A stretch of DNA of 46,884 nt from Bacillota bacterium (GTDB taxonomy: Bacteria; Bacillota; Desulfotomaculia; Desulfotomaculales; Desulforudaceae), in contig JBFLXL010000012.1 of NCBI GenBank assembly GCA_040757205.1, forward strand, positions 1 to 46,884. The letters are read 5' to 3'. The translations under genes and the position numbers were made by a program. Positions 1 through 8,260 of this stretch are shown here, one piece after another; position 1 is the stretch's first letter; each line of letters begins with the position of its first letter. The notes under the pieces were generated by a model that was given only the letters and a program-made list of their open reading frames with translations, searched no databases and was not told where the DNA came from.

Positions 1-86
1 GGTGGCCATTTGGCCATGTTGAACCCAATGTCCGCGCCCGGGCCGCCGGACCGTGAGCGCGGTACCCGTCCGCGTCACGGCCAGAA

Positions 87-110
87 GAAGAACCCCGGCA
101 GGGGTTCTTC
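87..110. terminator. Perfect 10-bp hairpin, possible terminator
   Basis: GAAGAACCCC (87-96), loop GGCA, GGGGTTCTTC (101-110) form an uninterrupted 10-bp stem. No good T-run follows on either strand (TTCTTCTGG on minus, GCCTTC on plus), so a terminator role is only plausible. The first 291 bases hold no gene I can support. Confidence 0.35.
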
Positions 111-291
111 GCCTTCAGTGCCCCGGTTCCCCTTGGGGGTCCGGGGGCGTTAGCCCCCGGGGTGGCTTGTTGCTCTTGCCGCTAACCTTGCGCCTTCCAC
201 AACGCCCCACACGCCCCGCAACCCCGGCGGGGAATGTTGGACTATATCCCGCTCTTATTTCGCTGCTCCTGGACCACCTGGCGGCCCAGCG

Positions 292-585
292 TCATTCTTC
301 TGCCACCTGGCTTGAAACAAACATGCTTCTCAGTCTTTCATCTGCCAGCATGTACACTCCGCCGTTTTCTGCCAGCAGTACCGGCTTGCCTTTCGCGTTG
401 TCAACTCTTACTTTTTCCCAGCCTTCCAGATTGACCATCAGCCACATTTCCAAAGTTTCAATCCCGCTGATTCGCCAAGATGCTTCTTCCGAACCTGTCT
501 TTGTATAGCCGTAAAAGACTTCGTTCAATCCAAGTACTTCGCGCAGTTTCTTGTTCAGCACCTTAACCCCCCCCCCTTCCAACAA
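292..585 (-). CDS. Small hypothetical protein, probably the C-terminal part of a frameshifted gene
   Basis: Up to 97 codons; I do not recognise a family. The protein-like part begins near codon 7 (VKVLNKKLREVLGLNEVF) and contains balanced, aromatic-rich sequence ending in SSQVAEE, unlike the low-complexity shadows around it. The first codons (MLEGGG) lie in a run of ten G on the coding strand (plus-strand C run 567-576), so the nominal start is doubtful. Just upstream, in the -1 relative frame, a short ORF carries CPKCGKRNF and stops inside the same G-run. Removing one G would join both into one protein of about 107 residues with an N-terminal zinc knuckle. It could be a phase-variable gene, a decayed gene, or a sequencing length error. 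Confidence 0.4.
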   Translation of the reverse strand: MLEGGGVKVLNKKLREVLGLNEVFYGYTKTGSEEASWRISGIETLEMWLMVNLEGWEKVRVDNAKGKPVLLAENGGVYMLADERLRSMFVSSQVAEE

Positions 586-646
586 AATTCCTTTTGCCGC
601 ATTTTGGGCATATGCCCGTCACTTCCCCGCCCCGCTTCCCGAACAT
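563..646 (-). pseudogene. Zinc-knuckle N-terminal fragment, out of frame with the downstream gene
   Basis: A 27-codon reading frame from an ATG (a GTG ten codons into it is also possible, just before TGICPKCGKRNF). It ends at a TAA created directly after a ten-G tract. It contains one CxxC knuckle. With nine G instead of ten the frame continues into the hypothetical protein downstream. The coding status of this piece alone is weak; its interest is the frame relation. Confidence 0.3.
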
Positions 647-690
647 TGACCCGCAGCCCTTGCGCCACAAGGCTTTCCGGCCCCGTTTAT

Positions 691-744
691 TGTCCGCCGA
701 ATTGTCCGCCACATGCCCGTCAACTGTCCGCCGAATTGTCCGCC
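691..744. repeat. 20-bp direct repeat, two copies
   Basis: The 20-mer TGTCCGCCGAATTGTCCGCC occurs at 691-710 and again at 725-744, a 34-bp period. Each copy itself contains TGTCCGCC twice. It lies in the non-coding stretch between the tRNA-Pro terminator and the small gene. It may be iterated binding sites or a simple tandem duplication. Confidence 0.7.
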
Positions 745-763
745 GCAAACCCGCAAACCCGCA

Positions 764-791
764 AAAATCAAGGGTTCCTTGCGGAACCCTT
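764..791 (-). terminator. Intrinsic terminator downstream of tRNA-Pro/hflX
   Basis: On the minus strand AAGGGTTCC, loop GCAA, GGAACCCTT (783-791 pairing with 770-778) is a perfect 9-bp stem followed by GATTTTTG. It sits 77 bp beyond the tRNA-Pro 3' end and would end transcripts reading from hflX through the tRNA. Confidence 0.7.
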
Positions 792-867
792 TTGAAACTC
801 TTGCCCGGCTCCCTTATTTTGTTAAAACCCTGGAACCCTTGGTATCGCTGGCTTTGTGGAAGGTAAA

Positions 868-945
868 TGGTCGGGATGACAGGATTTGAACCTGCGGCCT
901 CACGGTCCCGAACCGTGCGCTCTAGCCAAACTGAGCTACATCCCG
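868..945 (-). tRNA. tRNA-Pro (anticodon CGG)
   Basis: The minus strand folds as a full cloverleaf: acceptor CGGGATG pairs with CATCCCG, the D-arm contains GCTCAG...AGAGC, and the T-arm contains GGTTCAAATCC. The anticodon arm is CACGG-TTCGGGA-CCGTG, so the anticodon is CGG, reading CCG (Pro). The 3' CCA is encoded (868-870). It lies 38 bp downstream of hflX on the same strand. Confidence 0.96.
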
Positions 946-982
946 TTCGTCTTTCTTATCTTAGCGAAAACGAGCCCTAAAG

Positions 983-2260
983 TCAAGAATCTGCTTGCTC
1001 TTCAAGTTCCTCAAGCCGCGCCGCGATTCGGCGCGCCCAGGCCACCGGCAGTTCGGCCTTGATCTCCACCCCGTCCTCCCGGTGGTGTTCCGCCAGCACC
1101 AGGCCGTGTTCATGCGCCAGCGCCACCAACCGGGAGTGGCCGTAGGGGATCAGGAAACGCTCCCGCGTCCGCCGGGCGGACAGCGCGTCCGCAACGGCGG
1201 CCCTAAGGGCATCCAAACCGGTTCCGGTCGCGGCAGATACGGCCAGGTCGTTTCGCCCCAGGAGTTCTGGTTCCCCGGAGGCGACCAGGTCGGCTTTATT
1301 GAACACCATCAGCCGCGGCTTGCCGGCGGCGCCCAGTTCCTCGAGCACTCCGTCCACCGCTGTGATGTGGGACCGGTGGGCCGGGTGGCTCAGGTCGACC
1401 ACGTGCAGCAAAAGGTCGGCCTCCACGACCTCTTCCAGAGTGGCCCGGAAGGCAGCCACCAGGTGGTGCGGCAGATGCCGGATAAACCCCACCGTGTCGG
1501 TGAGCACCACGACCTCGTTCGTCGGGAGGCGCAATTGCCGGCTGGTCGGGTCCAACGTGGCGAACAGGCGGTCTTCAACGAATACCCCCGCACCGGTGAG
1601 AGCGTTTAGAAGCGAGGACTTTCCGGCGTTGGTGTATCCCACCAGGGCCACCAGCGGCACTGGGACCGTCTGGCGGGCCTGCCGGAGCAGCTGCCGGTGC
1701 CGGCGGACCTCGGCGATCTCGCGCTGTAGGTCGGCGATCCGTTGGCGAATGCGGCGCCGGTCCGTTTCCAGTTTGGTTTCACCGGGACCCCGGGTGCCGA
1801 TGCCGCCGCCCAGCCGTGAGAGTTCGGTGCCCCGGCCGGTCAGGCGCGGCAAAAAGTAGTTCAGCTGGGCGAGTTCCACCTGGAGTTTTCCTTCGCGGGT
1901 GCGGGCCCGGCTCGCAAAGATATCCAAGATGATCTGGGTGCGGTCGAGCACCCGCACACCGGTCGTATTCTCCAGGTTTCGGGCCTGGGCCGGAGACAGG
2001 TCCTGGTCAAAGATGAGGAGTTCCGCACCGGCGGCACTGCAAAGCGCCGCCAATTCCTCGGCCTTGCCGCGGCCGACAAAGTGCGCCGGGTCCGGGCGCG
2101 GCCTCCTCTGGACGACGGTGCCCGCCACTTCGGCCCCAGCCGTGGCAGCCAAACGCCCCAACTCAGCGAGGCTATCCCGCACCTCTTCCTGCGTCGCGTC
2201 CCCGAGTCCCACCCCTACCAGCACCGCTTTTTCCGCACCGGCGTCCGGAATTCCCGTCAA
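983..2260 (-). CDS. hflX: GTPase HflX
   Basis: A 425-residue ribosome-associated GTPase of the HflX family (TRAFAC class), thought to split or rescue stalled 50S/70S ribosomes. The N-terminal HflX domain (about 1-190) carries the family signature GTRGPGETKLETDRR before a coiled segment. The G domain follows with the P-loop GYTNAGKSS, switch motif LFATLDPTSR, G3 DTVGFI and G4 NKAD. Length matches the family. The start is TTG, supported by AGGAG seven bases upstream; no ATG lies nearby. It is transcribed toward tRNA-Pro. Confidence 0.97.
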   Translation of the reverse strand: MTGIPDAGAEKAVLVGVGLGDATQEEVRDSLAELGRLAATAGAEVAGTVVQRRPRPDPAHFVGRGKAEELAALCSAAGAELLIFDQDLSPAQARNLENTTGVRVLDRTQIILDIFASRARTREGKLQVELAQLNYFLPRLTGRGTELSRLGGGIGTRGPGETKLETDRRRIRQRIADLQREIAEVRRHRQLLRQARQTVPVPLVALVGYTNAGKSSLLNALTGAGVFVEDRLFATLDPTSRQLRLPTNEVVVLTDTVGFIRHLPHHLVAAFRATLEEVVEADLLLHVVDLSHPAHRSHITAVDGVLEELGAAGKPRLMVFNKADLVASGEPELLGRNDLAVSAATGTGLDALRAAVADALSARRTRERFLIPYGHSRLVALAHEHGLVLAEHHREDGVEIKAELPVAWARRIAARLEELEEQADS

Positions 2261-2445
2261 CAGCCCACTCCTCTCCTTAGCAACCCAAGCACATTATAGC
2301 ATCCGCCGGGAATCGGCCGCAAAAAAGTTGCGTGCCGGGCTAAAACACCGGTGAATCACTTGCATCGTCGGGTTAGAGGGATTTGCATCCGTTCTGTCGA
2401 AGACGGAATTATGAGAGAAATGTCAAGGGGAGTGCCTGGTTTATC

Positions 2446-4038
2446 GTGCAGTACATCAACGGAGCCCAGTTGCAGGAAGTGCTGATCGCGGGGGCGGCCC
2501 GCCTGGCCCGCATGCGCCAGGAAATCGACCGGTTGAACGTTTTCCCGGTACCCGACGGTGACACCGGCACCAACATGTACCTGACTTTCATGGGCGCGTT
2601 GCAGGAACTGGGTCAAACCAGCGACGAGTCAATCGGTGCCGTGACCGAGGCGATGGCCCGGGGTGCGCTTCTGGGAGCCCGCGGCAATTCCGGCGTGATC
2701 CTGTCGCAGATTCTGCAGGGTTTTTCCGCTGCCCTGGCCGGCAAGGACCAGGCCGGCGCCGCAGACATCGCCGAGGCTTTTGAGAAGGGGGTGGAATTCG
2801 CCTACCGGACGATAAGCGATCCGGTGGAGGGCACAATCCTTACCGTCGCGCGAAGCGCCACGGAAGCGGCCCGCGAATCGGCAGAGCGCAGCCCGGACAT
2901 CCGCCGCTTAGGCCTCCAGATTTACCGGCGGGGTGCCGAAACCCTGACCCTGACCCCGGAACTCTTGCCGGTGCTGAAACAAGCCGGGGTGGTCGATGCG
3001 GGAGGCAAGGGACTTCTGGTCATTCTCGAGGGTATGCTCCACGTCTTCCGGCGCTTCCGGGAGGAGGAACTGCTCACTGCCCCGTTTGACTTCCTCACCG
3101 GTTCGGCGCAGAGTACCCCGCACTTGGAAGAGTTGGAGGATATCCGTTTCCTCTATTGCACCGAGTTTTTAGTGCGGGGTCCGGACCTGAAGAGTGATGA
3201 ACTGCGAGCCGGCCTGCGCCATTTGGGCGACTGCCTGATGGTGGCCGGCAACGGGAACATGCTCAAGGTCCACATCCATTCCAACAACCCCGGGCGCGTG
3301 CTCGAGGAGGGTCTGCGCCACGGCACCCTGCACGAGGTGCATATCAACAACATGGCCGACCAGACCGCCGAACTCAAACAACCCAGGAAACCCCTGGCGC
3401 TGGTGGCGGTGGTCTCCGGCGAGGGACTGGCCAAGATCTTTGAAAGTCTCGGAACCGACGCTGTTGTGCCCGGACAGCAGACGATGAACCCGAGCACCGA
3501 GGAGATTCTGCGCGCTGTGGAGCGCGTTCCCGCGGACCGGGTACTCATTCTGCCGAATAACTCGAACATCATCCTGGCCGCCCAGCAGGCCCAGGCGCTG
3601 TCCAAGAAGGAAGTGCGCGTGGTGCCCAGCCGCACTGTGCCCCAGGGCCTGGCCGCCATGCTCTCCTTTGCGCTGGACGCGGACCTGGAGACGAACGCCT
3701 CCCGGATGGAAGCCGCTCTCGGAAATGTGCTGACCGGCGAGGTCACCCAGGCGGTGCGGGACGCGGCGATGGACGGGCAGGAAATCGCCGCGGGGGGTTG
3801 GCTCGGCATTGCCGAAGCGAACCTGGTCACCGGCGGCGGCCTGAGCGAGGTGACCGAGAAAGTGATCGGCGCACTGGTGGCTGCCGGCAGCCTGGTGACG
3901 CTATACCACGGCAAAGACGTGAGCACTGCTGAAGCCGAGGAAATAATCGCCGGGCTCCAAGCGGTCTTCCCCGGCGCCGAGTTCGAGCTGTACTACGGTG
4001 GACAACCCCTGTACCATTTCATTATTTCAGTGGAGTGA
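2446..4038 (+). CDS. fakA: DAK2-domain fatty acid kinase subunit (FakA/YloV family)
   Basis: The ATP-binding subunit of the bacterial fatty acid kinase, which phosphorylates acyl groups presented by a DegV/FakB protein to feed phospholipid synthesis. The N-terminal DAK2 domain has the ATP/Mg signature FPVPDGDTGTNM and LGARGNSGVILSQ. A central linker and a C-terminal DegV-like domain follow. I place the start at GTG 2446, where the protein aligns with the usual YloV N-terminus and AAGGGGAG lies 14 bases upstream. The frame stays open back to TTG 2383, giving 551 instead of 530 residues. The stop is 6 bases before degV, so the two are translationally linked as in the functional FakA-FakB pair. 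Confidence 0.93.
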   Translation: MQYINGAQLQEVLIAGAARLARMRQEIDRLNVFPVPDGDTGTNMYLTFMGALQELGQTSDESIGAVTEAMARGALLGARGNSGVILSQILQGFSAALAGKDQAGAADIAEAFEKGVEFAYRTISDPVEGTILTVARSATEAARESAERSPDIRRLGLQIYRRGAETLTLTPELLPVLKQAGVVDAGGKGLLVILEGMLHVFRRFREEELLTAPFDFLTGSAQSTPHLEELEDIRFLYCTEFLVRGPDLKSDELRAGLRHLGDCLMVAGNGNMLKVHIHSNNPGRVLEEGLRHGTLHEVHINNMADQTAELKQPRKPLALVAVVSGEGLAKIFESLGTDAVVPGQQTMNPSTEEILRAVERVPADRVLILPNNSNIILAAQQAQALSKKEVRVVPSRTVPQGLAAMLSFALDADLETNASRMEAALGNVLTGEVTQAVRDAAMDGQEIAAGGWLGIAEANLVTGGGLSEVTEKVIGALVAAGSLVTLYHGKDVSTAEAEEIIAGLQAVFPGAEFELYYGGQPLYHFIISVE

Positions 4039-4044
4039 TGAGCC

Positions 4045-4896
4045 TTGACGAAAAGCGTTCAAATTGTTACCGACAGCACCGCCGACATTCCCGCCGAACT
4101 GGCCGAGCGGCACGAGATTGTTGTGGTCCCCCTGAAAGTGATCTTCAGCGACGAGGAGTTCTACCGCGACGGAATCGACCTTGCGCCGGAACAGTTCTTT
4201 GCCCGCCTGGCCGAGCTTCCGGCCTCCACTTCTCAGCCGTCCCCGGCGGAGTTCCTGGACGTCTACCGGCCCCTGGCGGAAGAGGGCCGGGAGATCATTT
4301 CCATACACATCTCGGCGGCCTTGAGCGGCACCGTGCACTCCGCCCAGGCCGCCCGGGCCCTGCTCCCGGACGCTTCGATCGACGTCATCGACTCGAAGCT
4401 TACCAGCATCCCTCTGGGCATGGCGACGCTCGCCACGGCGCGGGCGGCACAGGCTGGCCTCGACCGGTCGGAAATACTCGCGCTGTTGAATTCCATTCTG
4501 GAGTCCACCGGCATCTACTTCATGGTGGACACCCTGGAGTACCTGCAGCGGGGCGGTCGCATCGGCCGGGCGCAAGGCCTTCTGGGCACCCTGCTCAACA
4601 TCAAGCCGTTGTTAACGCTCAAAGACGGCCAGGTCACCCCCTTTGACAAAGTGCGGGGGCGGGCCAAAGGGCTGGAACGCCTGGCGGGTGTGCTGGAGGA
4701 GGCGGTGCGCCAGGGGCCGGTTAAGTACGGCGTCACCCACGGGAACACCCCTGAGCTTTTTGCCCAGCTCGGGGAAAAACTAGCCGCGCGCGCGGGGTCC
4801 GGCCCCGACCTGTCCTGCCGTGTCGGGGGCGTAATCGGCGCCCACGTCGGACCGAGTGTGATCGGCTTCTCATTCCACCGGGACGTTGGCTGGTAG
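4045..4896 (+). CDS. DegV family fatty-acid-binding protein (FakB-like)
   Basis: 283 residues, the standard DegV length. DegV/FakB proteins bind one fatty acid and hand its carboxylate to FakA for phosphorylation. Seen here: the N-terminal TDSTADIP motif, the middle signature HISAALSGT, and the helical-domain motif YLQRGGRIGRAQ. The start is TTG with GGAG nine bases upstream (inside the end of fakA). The tight pairing with the DAK2 protein supports FakB. Which fatty acid it binds cannot be read from the sequence. Confidence 0.93.
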   Translation: MTKSVQIVTDSTADIPAELAERHEIVVVPLKVIFSDEEFYRDGIDLAPEQFFARLAELPASTSQPSPAEFLDVYRPLAEEGREIISIHISAALSGTVHSAQAARALLPDASIDVIDSKLTSIPLGMATLATARAAQAGLDRSEILALLNSILESTGIYFMVDTLEYLQRGGRIGRAQGLLGTLLNIKPLLTLKDGQVTPFDKVRGRAKGLERLAGVLEEAVRQGPVKYGVTHGNTPELFAQLGEKLAARAGSGPDLSCRVGGVIGAHVGPSVIGFSFHRDVGW

Positions 4897-4962
4897 AGGG
4901 GGACAGTCCCTTTGGGGAGAGAGGGACTGTCCCCTTGGGGAGAGGGGGACTGCCCCCTTCGT
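4897..4962. repeat. Palindromic repeats with GGGGACWGTCCCC core
   Basis: Three consecutive variants (GGGGGACAGTCCC, GGGACTGTCCCC, GGGGGACTGCCCCC) separated by TTTGGGGAGAGA-type spacers follow the degV stop codon. The same family recurs at 7258-7395 and 40139-40260. The array lies between two convergent genes, where its hairpins could also end transcription from both sides. Confidence 0.85.
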
Positions 4963-5093
4963 GGCTCTGCTCCATTTTGTTCTTCCCATTCCGGCTTCTG
5001 AATTCTGGCCCTTAGGGTGACTACCCCTTTATGGCTCTGCCCCGTTTTGGTTTTCTCATTCTGAATTCTGGCTTCTGGCTTCTGAATTCTGAT
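4963..5093. repeat. Imperfect direct repeat rich in CTTCTGAATTCTGG
   Basis: The segment TGGCTCTGCTCCATTTTG... near 4961-5008 is repeated imperfectly from about 5032 (TGGCTCTGCCCCGTTTTG...), each copy ending in TTCTGAATTCTGG. Further TTCTGGCTTCTGAATTCTG units run up to the stop codon of the glycosyltransferase. The same TTCTGAATTCTGG unit occurs around 19560-19835. No gene is present. Confidence 0.7.
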
Positions 5094-6263
5094 CTAGCGT
5101 ACCCGTGATAAATACGGTGGGTGTTCGATCAGGCGCCGGTACAGGCTTTCCAGTTGGGCCGCCAGCACTCCGGCGGATAGTTCGCGGGCGTTTTTCCGGG
5201 CGGCAGCGGCCATTCTCCGGTGCAGCTCATCATCGCTTAAAAGCAGCAGAATTCTTTCGGCGAAGGCCTCCTCGGACAAGCCGGTCAGGAACCCGTCCTC
5301 ACCGTGGCTGACCATTTCGGCCACGCCGAACGCGTCCACCGCCACGGCCGGTACCCCGGCGGCCTTGGCCTCGCCGATCACCAGCCCCTGTGTTTCAGTC
5401 ACGGACGCAAACACGAACAGGTCGGCCCCGGCATAACAGCTTGCCACGTCCCGTCCGGCCAGAGGGCCGGTGAACACCGTGCGCTCACCGATACCAAGCG
5501 CCCGTGCTAGAAGTTTCAGGTTTCCGGTCTCCGGACCGCCGCCGACCAGCACCAGGCGGACCGGGGTTTTGCGGGGGCCGTCCAGGACCTGCCGGTAGGC
5601 CCGCAGCAGGAAATCGATGTTCTTTTCCTGCCCCATGCGGCCCACAAAGAGGAGCACTTTCTCTTCCGCCGCTATCCCGTACCGCTCCCTGAGCCAGCGC
5701 GGGTCACCCTGCTGAAAATCCTCGATCTTGATTCCGGTGGGAAGCTTGGTTACGGGCACTTGCACCCCAAGGCCGCGGATATATTCGCCGATCACCCAGG
5801 TGGGTACCAGGACCATGTCGCACCGGTTGCAAAACTGTGCCGACAGTTTCTGGGTCATCTTCCGCGTCAGGTTGCGAGCCACCGGGAGGTAGTGCACGTA
5901 CTGGTCGTACAGGGTGTGGTAGGTGAATACGAGTGGCAGCCCAAGGTCCCGTGCGCACCGGGCTCCCAGCCGGCCGAGCATGAATGGTGAATGCACGTGG
6001 ATGATGTCCACCTTGAGTTGTTTCAGAGTGCCTTTGAGGCGCAGGGAGATCGGAATCGCGATGTTGTAGCCGGGATTCGTCGGGGACGGTACGGAGTAGA
6101 AGCGGAAAATGGACTCCTCCCGGGCGTGCACCTGTCCGTATCGAGGCGCGAAAATATAGACCTGATGGCCCAGGGCGAGCAATTCCTCGCTGAACGTTTC
6201 TATGGAGCGCACCACCCCGCTGGTGTAGGGGCGATAGCTGTCGGTGAATACGGCCACTCTCAT
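5094..6263 (-). CDS. GT4-family glycosyltransferase
   Basis: 389 residues with the two-Rossmann GT-B fold typical of family GT4. The N-terminal domain starts MRVAVFTDSYRPYTSGVVRSI, the pattern of diacylglycerol/phosphatidylinositol glycosyltransferases acting at the inner face of the membrane. The C-terminal nucleotide-sugar domain shows LLFVGRMGQEKN, a conserved VGGGPE and the acidic ExxG-type motif TETQGLVIGEAKAAGVP. The sugar donor and acceptor cannot be assigned; a glycolipid head-group enzyme is plausible from the N-terminus. The start ATG has only a weak GTGGGG upstream. A MITE-like element lies 140 bp upstream of its start. Confidence 0.88.
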   Translation of the reverse strand: MRVAVFTDSYRPYTSGVVRSIETFSEELLALGHQVYIFAPRYGQVHAREESIFRFYSVPSPTNPGYNIAIPISLRLKGTLKQLKVDIIHVHSPFMLGRLGARCARDLGLPLVFTYHTLYDQYVHYLPVARNLTRKMTQKLSAQFCNRCDMVLVPTWVIGEYIRGLGVQVPVTKLPTGIKIEDFQQGDPRWLRERYGIAAEEKVLLFVGRMGQEKNIDFLLRAYRQVLDGPRKTPVRLVLVGGGPETGNLKLLARALGIGERTVFTGPLAGRDVASCYAGADLFVFASVTETQGLVIGEAKAAGVPAVAVDAFGVAEMVSHGEDGFLTGLSEEAFAERILLLLSDDELHRRMAAAARKNARELSAGVLAAQLESLYRRLIEHPPYLSRVR

Positions 6264-6400
6264 TTATGGATTCCCCACTTCGCCCTGGTTGTGTTCCAAG
6301 CCTTTCCGCTGTTCAATCTTTCTCCACACACCCCCAATATACCCGCCAGGCGCAAACAGGATGCCCCGAGCCCTGCTCCTTCCCGCGTTCGGTTTCGCTC

Positions 6401-6567
6401 CTGGGAGACCGCTGCAAAACTGCGCCTGGCTTTGTCAGGCTCGCCGTCCGGTGCTCACGTACCACCCAGTACGCTCCGCGCCGTCCGCCTTCGCCTTTCG
6501 CGCCATACTTGTTTTTCGCGGTCTCCAAGCGTTTAGAGCAATTTTTGGTTTTGCAACACTCTCCTAG
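6401..6567. mobile_element. MITE-like 161-bp element, copy 1
   Basis: A 161-bp core (6404-6564) is almost identical to 15294-15454. Its ends are imperfect inverted repeats: GGAGACCGCTGCAAAAC on the left, and GGAGAGTGTTGCAAAAC reading in from the right (14 of 17 identical), with CTR/YAG just outside. A second inverted pair (GGAGACCGC / GCGGTCTCC) lies inside. No ORF for a transposase is present, so it would be non-autonomous. The right end overlaps the stop codon of the Yip1-like gene. No clear target duplication could be confirmed by eye. Confidence 0.75.
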
Positions 6568-7235
6568 CCGGCGGCAGCCGGGCTGAAGCTCCGGAGGAGG
6601 GCCAGCAGGAACCATAACCCTAATAAGGGCACCGCCACCCGCGCGACCCTGAGGTCCAGGAGCTTGGCGCCGCCAATGGAGGCCAGGGCCAGCCCCCAGA
6701 TCGTGAACGGGTTTACCGCGTTAAGCAACGGGAACCATTTGGCGTCCACGCCTTCGGGCACGAGATAGACCGCACTGACGCTCAGTTGCAGATAATCGGC
6801 GCGCTGGGGGTCGGCGAAAAACCGCACCACTGAATCCAGGTAGAGTCCCAGCACGTACGGCACCATTCCGAAAACAACCAGGTTGAACAACAAGCCGAAC
6901 GTAACCGCGCGCCCCGCGCCGCTCGCTAGAATCCGAAAAAGCAAGACAATCATGAACCAGGTGATGACAGGGCCGAGCAGGGCGTTCGTCGCCGCTACAC
7001 CCGGCGCTAGGGCGGCAAAGCGGGCCAGTTCATCCGCGGGTACCCCCGGCGGTGGGGCGTGTTCCACCAGCCAGTGGGAGTGCTCTAGTATCTTGTCCCA
7101 GATCAGCAGCACAAAAAGCACGTTGGTGGCCAAAAGCAGTGACGCCGCCGTCAGCGCGCGCGGCCGGCGGATGATGTCCTCCAGGGTGCGGACCGGGTTG
7201 ACAAGCATCCCCACAATCCGGGCCGCCGTGCCCAT
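6564..7235 (-). CDS. Yip1-domain integral membrane protein
   Basis: A 223-residue membrane protein with about five hydrophobic segments (near residues 25-45, 75-100, 105-130, 165-190, 195-215) and a soluble loop after the first. The arrangement and the N-terminal PVRTLEDIIRRP motif are like bacterial Yip1/DUF1282-type proteins of unknown role. I chose ATG 7235 because AAGGAGG sits 11 bases upstream. The frame stays open upstream to 7514, but there it reads through GGGGACTGTCCCC repeats and a Gly/Arg/Lys-rich low-complexity stretch (KGTVPLGPKGTVPLG). Its last codon overlaps the end of MITE-like copy 1. Confidence 0.75.
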   Translation of the reverse strand: MGTAARIVGMLVNPVRTLEDIIRRPRALTAASLLLATNVLFVLLIWDKILEHSHWLVEHAPPPGVPADELARFAALAPGVAATNALLGPVITWFMIVLLFRILASGAGRAVTFGLLFNLVVFGMVPYVLGLYLDSVVRFFADPQRADYLQLSVSAVYLVPEGVDAKWFPLLNAVNPFTIWGLALASIGGAKLLDLRVARVAVPLLGLWFLLALLRSFSPAAAG

Positions 7236-7526
7236 GGGAGGGATGTCCTCCTTGGCTCCCAGGGGAACAGTCCCCTTACGGTTGTAGGGGGACTGTCCCC
7301 TTGGCCCCGAGGGGGACTGTCCCCTTCCGGTTGGCTCCTTGGCCCCTAGGGGGACAGTCCCCTTGGGTCCGAGGGGGACTGTCCCCTTAACAGTCCCCTT
7401 TGCCTTATGGTCTTTCCGGTCTTTGCCGCCGCCCGCGGCTTCCCCCGCGCCGCCTCCGCGGCCGGGGCCGGCGGCTCTGCCGCTCCTCTTTTTGCGGGCT
7501 CCCCTCGCGGCCATCCTTTTCCCCCT
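7236..7526. repeat. Spacer with five or more GGGGACAGTCCCC palindromes
   Basis: Between 7258 and 7395 the palindrome GGGGACWGTCCCC occurs repeatedly in both orientations (for example GGGGGACTGTCCCCTT, and AGGGGGACAGTCCCCTT), with spacers such as GGGCCCGAG, GGCTCCTTGG and CCTAGG. The rest (about 7396-7526) is GC-rich and low in complexity with no supported gene. The motif also appears at 4897-4962 and 40139-40260, always between genes. Confidence 0.85.
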
Positions 7527-8120
7527 CTATTCGGCGGCGCAGGGCGGGCACAATACGCGCCCGCCTTGATCGGCCGCCCGGTCCTCGAAAACGTATTCGC
7601 CGCACCGGCCGCACAACGCCAGGCACTTCACCCGCTGCCGGACCGGGGGCTCCATCCTCACCCTGCGGACTTGAAAGAGTTCGCTCTCCGGCATTTCCAT
7701 CAGGCGGTCCGAGATATCCTCGCGCTTCCGGGCGAAGGCCCGGCGGTTTTCCTCGCCGGGCTCGTTGAAAGCTTTTTCCTGCATGGCGTGCAATTCCTCC
7801 AGCTCCGGGACGGGCGCGGTCAAGGACACCCGAACCGCCTCTCCTCCAGCCTCGCGCCGCGCAAAAGTGTACACGTGCTTCCCGTGGTCGGCGACCACCA
7901 GGTTGGCCTTGCCCAGAGTACAACCGGTCACGGCTTGGACGGCGTCCGCGGCGCAGGCCCGGTTCTCGACCACACAAACAAGGTCCGCACCCTGGGCGCC
8001 CGCCGGGTCAAGGCCCAACTCCCGCAAGCCGGCCTCGGCGGCCCGGAAGCCGATCACCAATCCCGGACAAACGTGCCCGTGAAACTCAAGGGCCTTTTCC
8101 CAGGGACTTTGTACGCACAT
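7527..8120 (-). CDS. FmdE-domain protein with C-terminal zinc ribbon
   Basis: 197 residues. The N-terminal FmdE domain, named for a subunit associated with formylmethanofuran dehydrogenase, has the signature FHGHVCPGLVIGFRA (about 13-27) and a Cys pair region ENRACAADAVQ...GCTLGKAN. The C-terminus is a zinc ribbon (CLALCGRCGEY then CPPC). Such proteins are common in anaerobes near molybdenum or hydrogenase genes; the biochemical role is not established. ATG has GGAGACGAGG just upstream. It lies 140 bp downstream of the last ech gene on the same strand, but a hairpin separates them, so co-transcription is uncertain. Confidence 0.85.
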   Translation of the reverse strand: MCVQSPWEKALEFHGHVCPGLVIGFRAAEAGLRELGLDPAGAQGADLVCVVENRACAADAVQAVTGCTLGKANLVVADHGKHVYTFARREAGGEAVRVSLTAPVPELEELHAMQEKAFNEPGEENRRAFARKREDISDRLMEMPESELFQVRRVRMEPPVRQRVKCLALCGRCGEYVFEDRAADQGGRVLCPPCAAE

Positions 8121-8213
8121 GTCCTCGTCTCCTCCACTGCAGATATGGTTCTTACCTGTAAGGAGTATTCGGTCCCGTCAGGCCGAATTCCTGCCCGGCC
8201 GCCAACACGAAAG

Positions 8214-8235
8214 GAAGGGCCGCAACCGGCCCTTC
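8214..8235 (-). terminator. Hairpin terminator after the ech operon
   Basis: GAAGGGCCG (8214-8222), loop CAAC, CGGCCCTTC (8227-8235): a perfect 9-bp stem 25 bp beyond the echF stop. The minus-strand tail CTTTCG is only moderately T-rich, so some read-through into the fmdE-like gene is possible. Confidence 0.6.
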
Positions 8236-8260
8236 TCGACAGTCAGGTTAAGCCACCTGG

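Noticed and set aside
7236-7514. N-terminal extension of the Yip1-like protein
   Set aside because: It translates intergenic GGGGACTGTCCCC repeats and low-complexity sequence; a good ribosome site supports ATG 7235.
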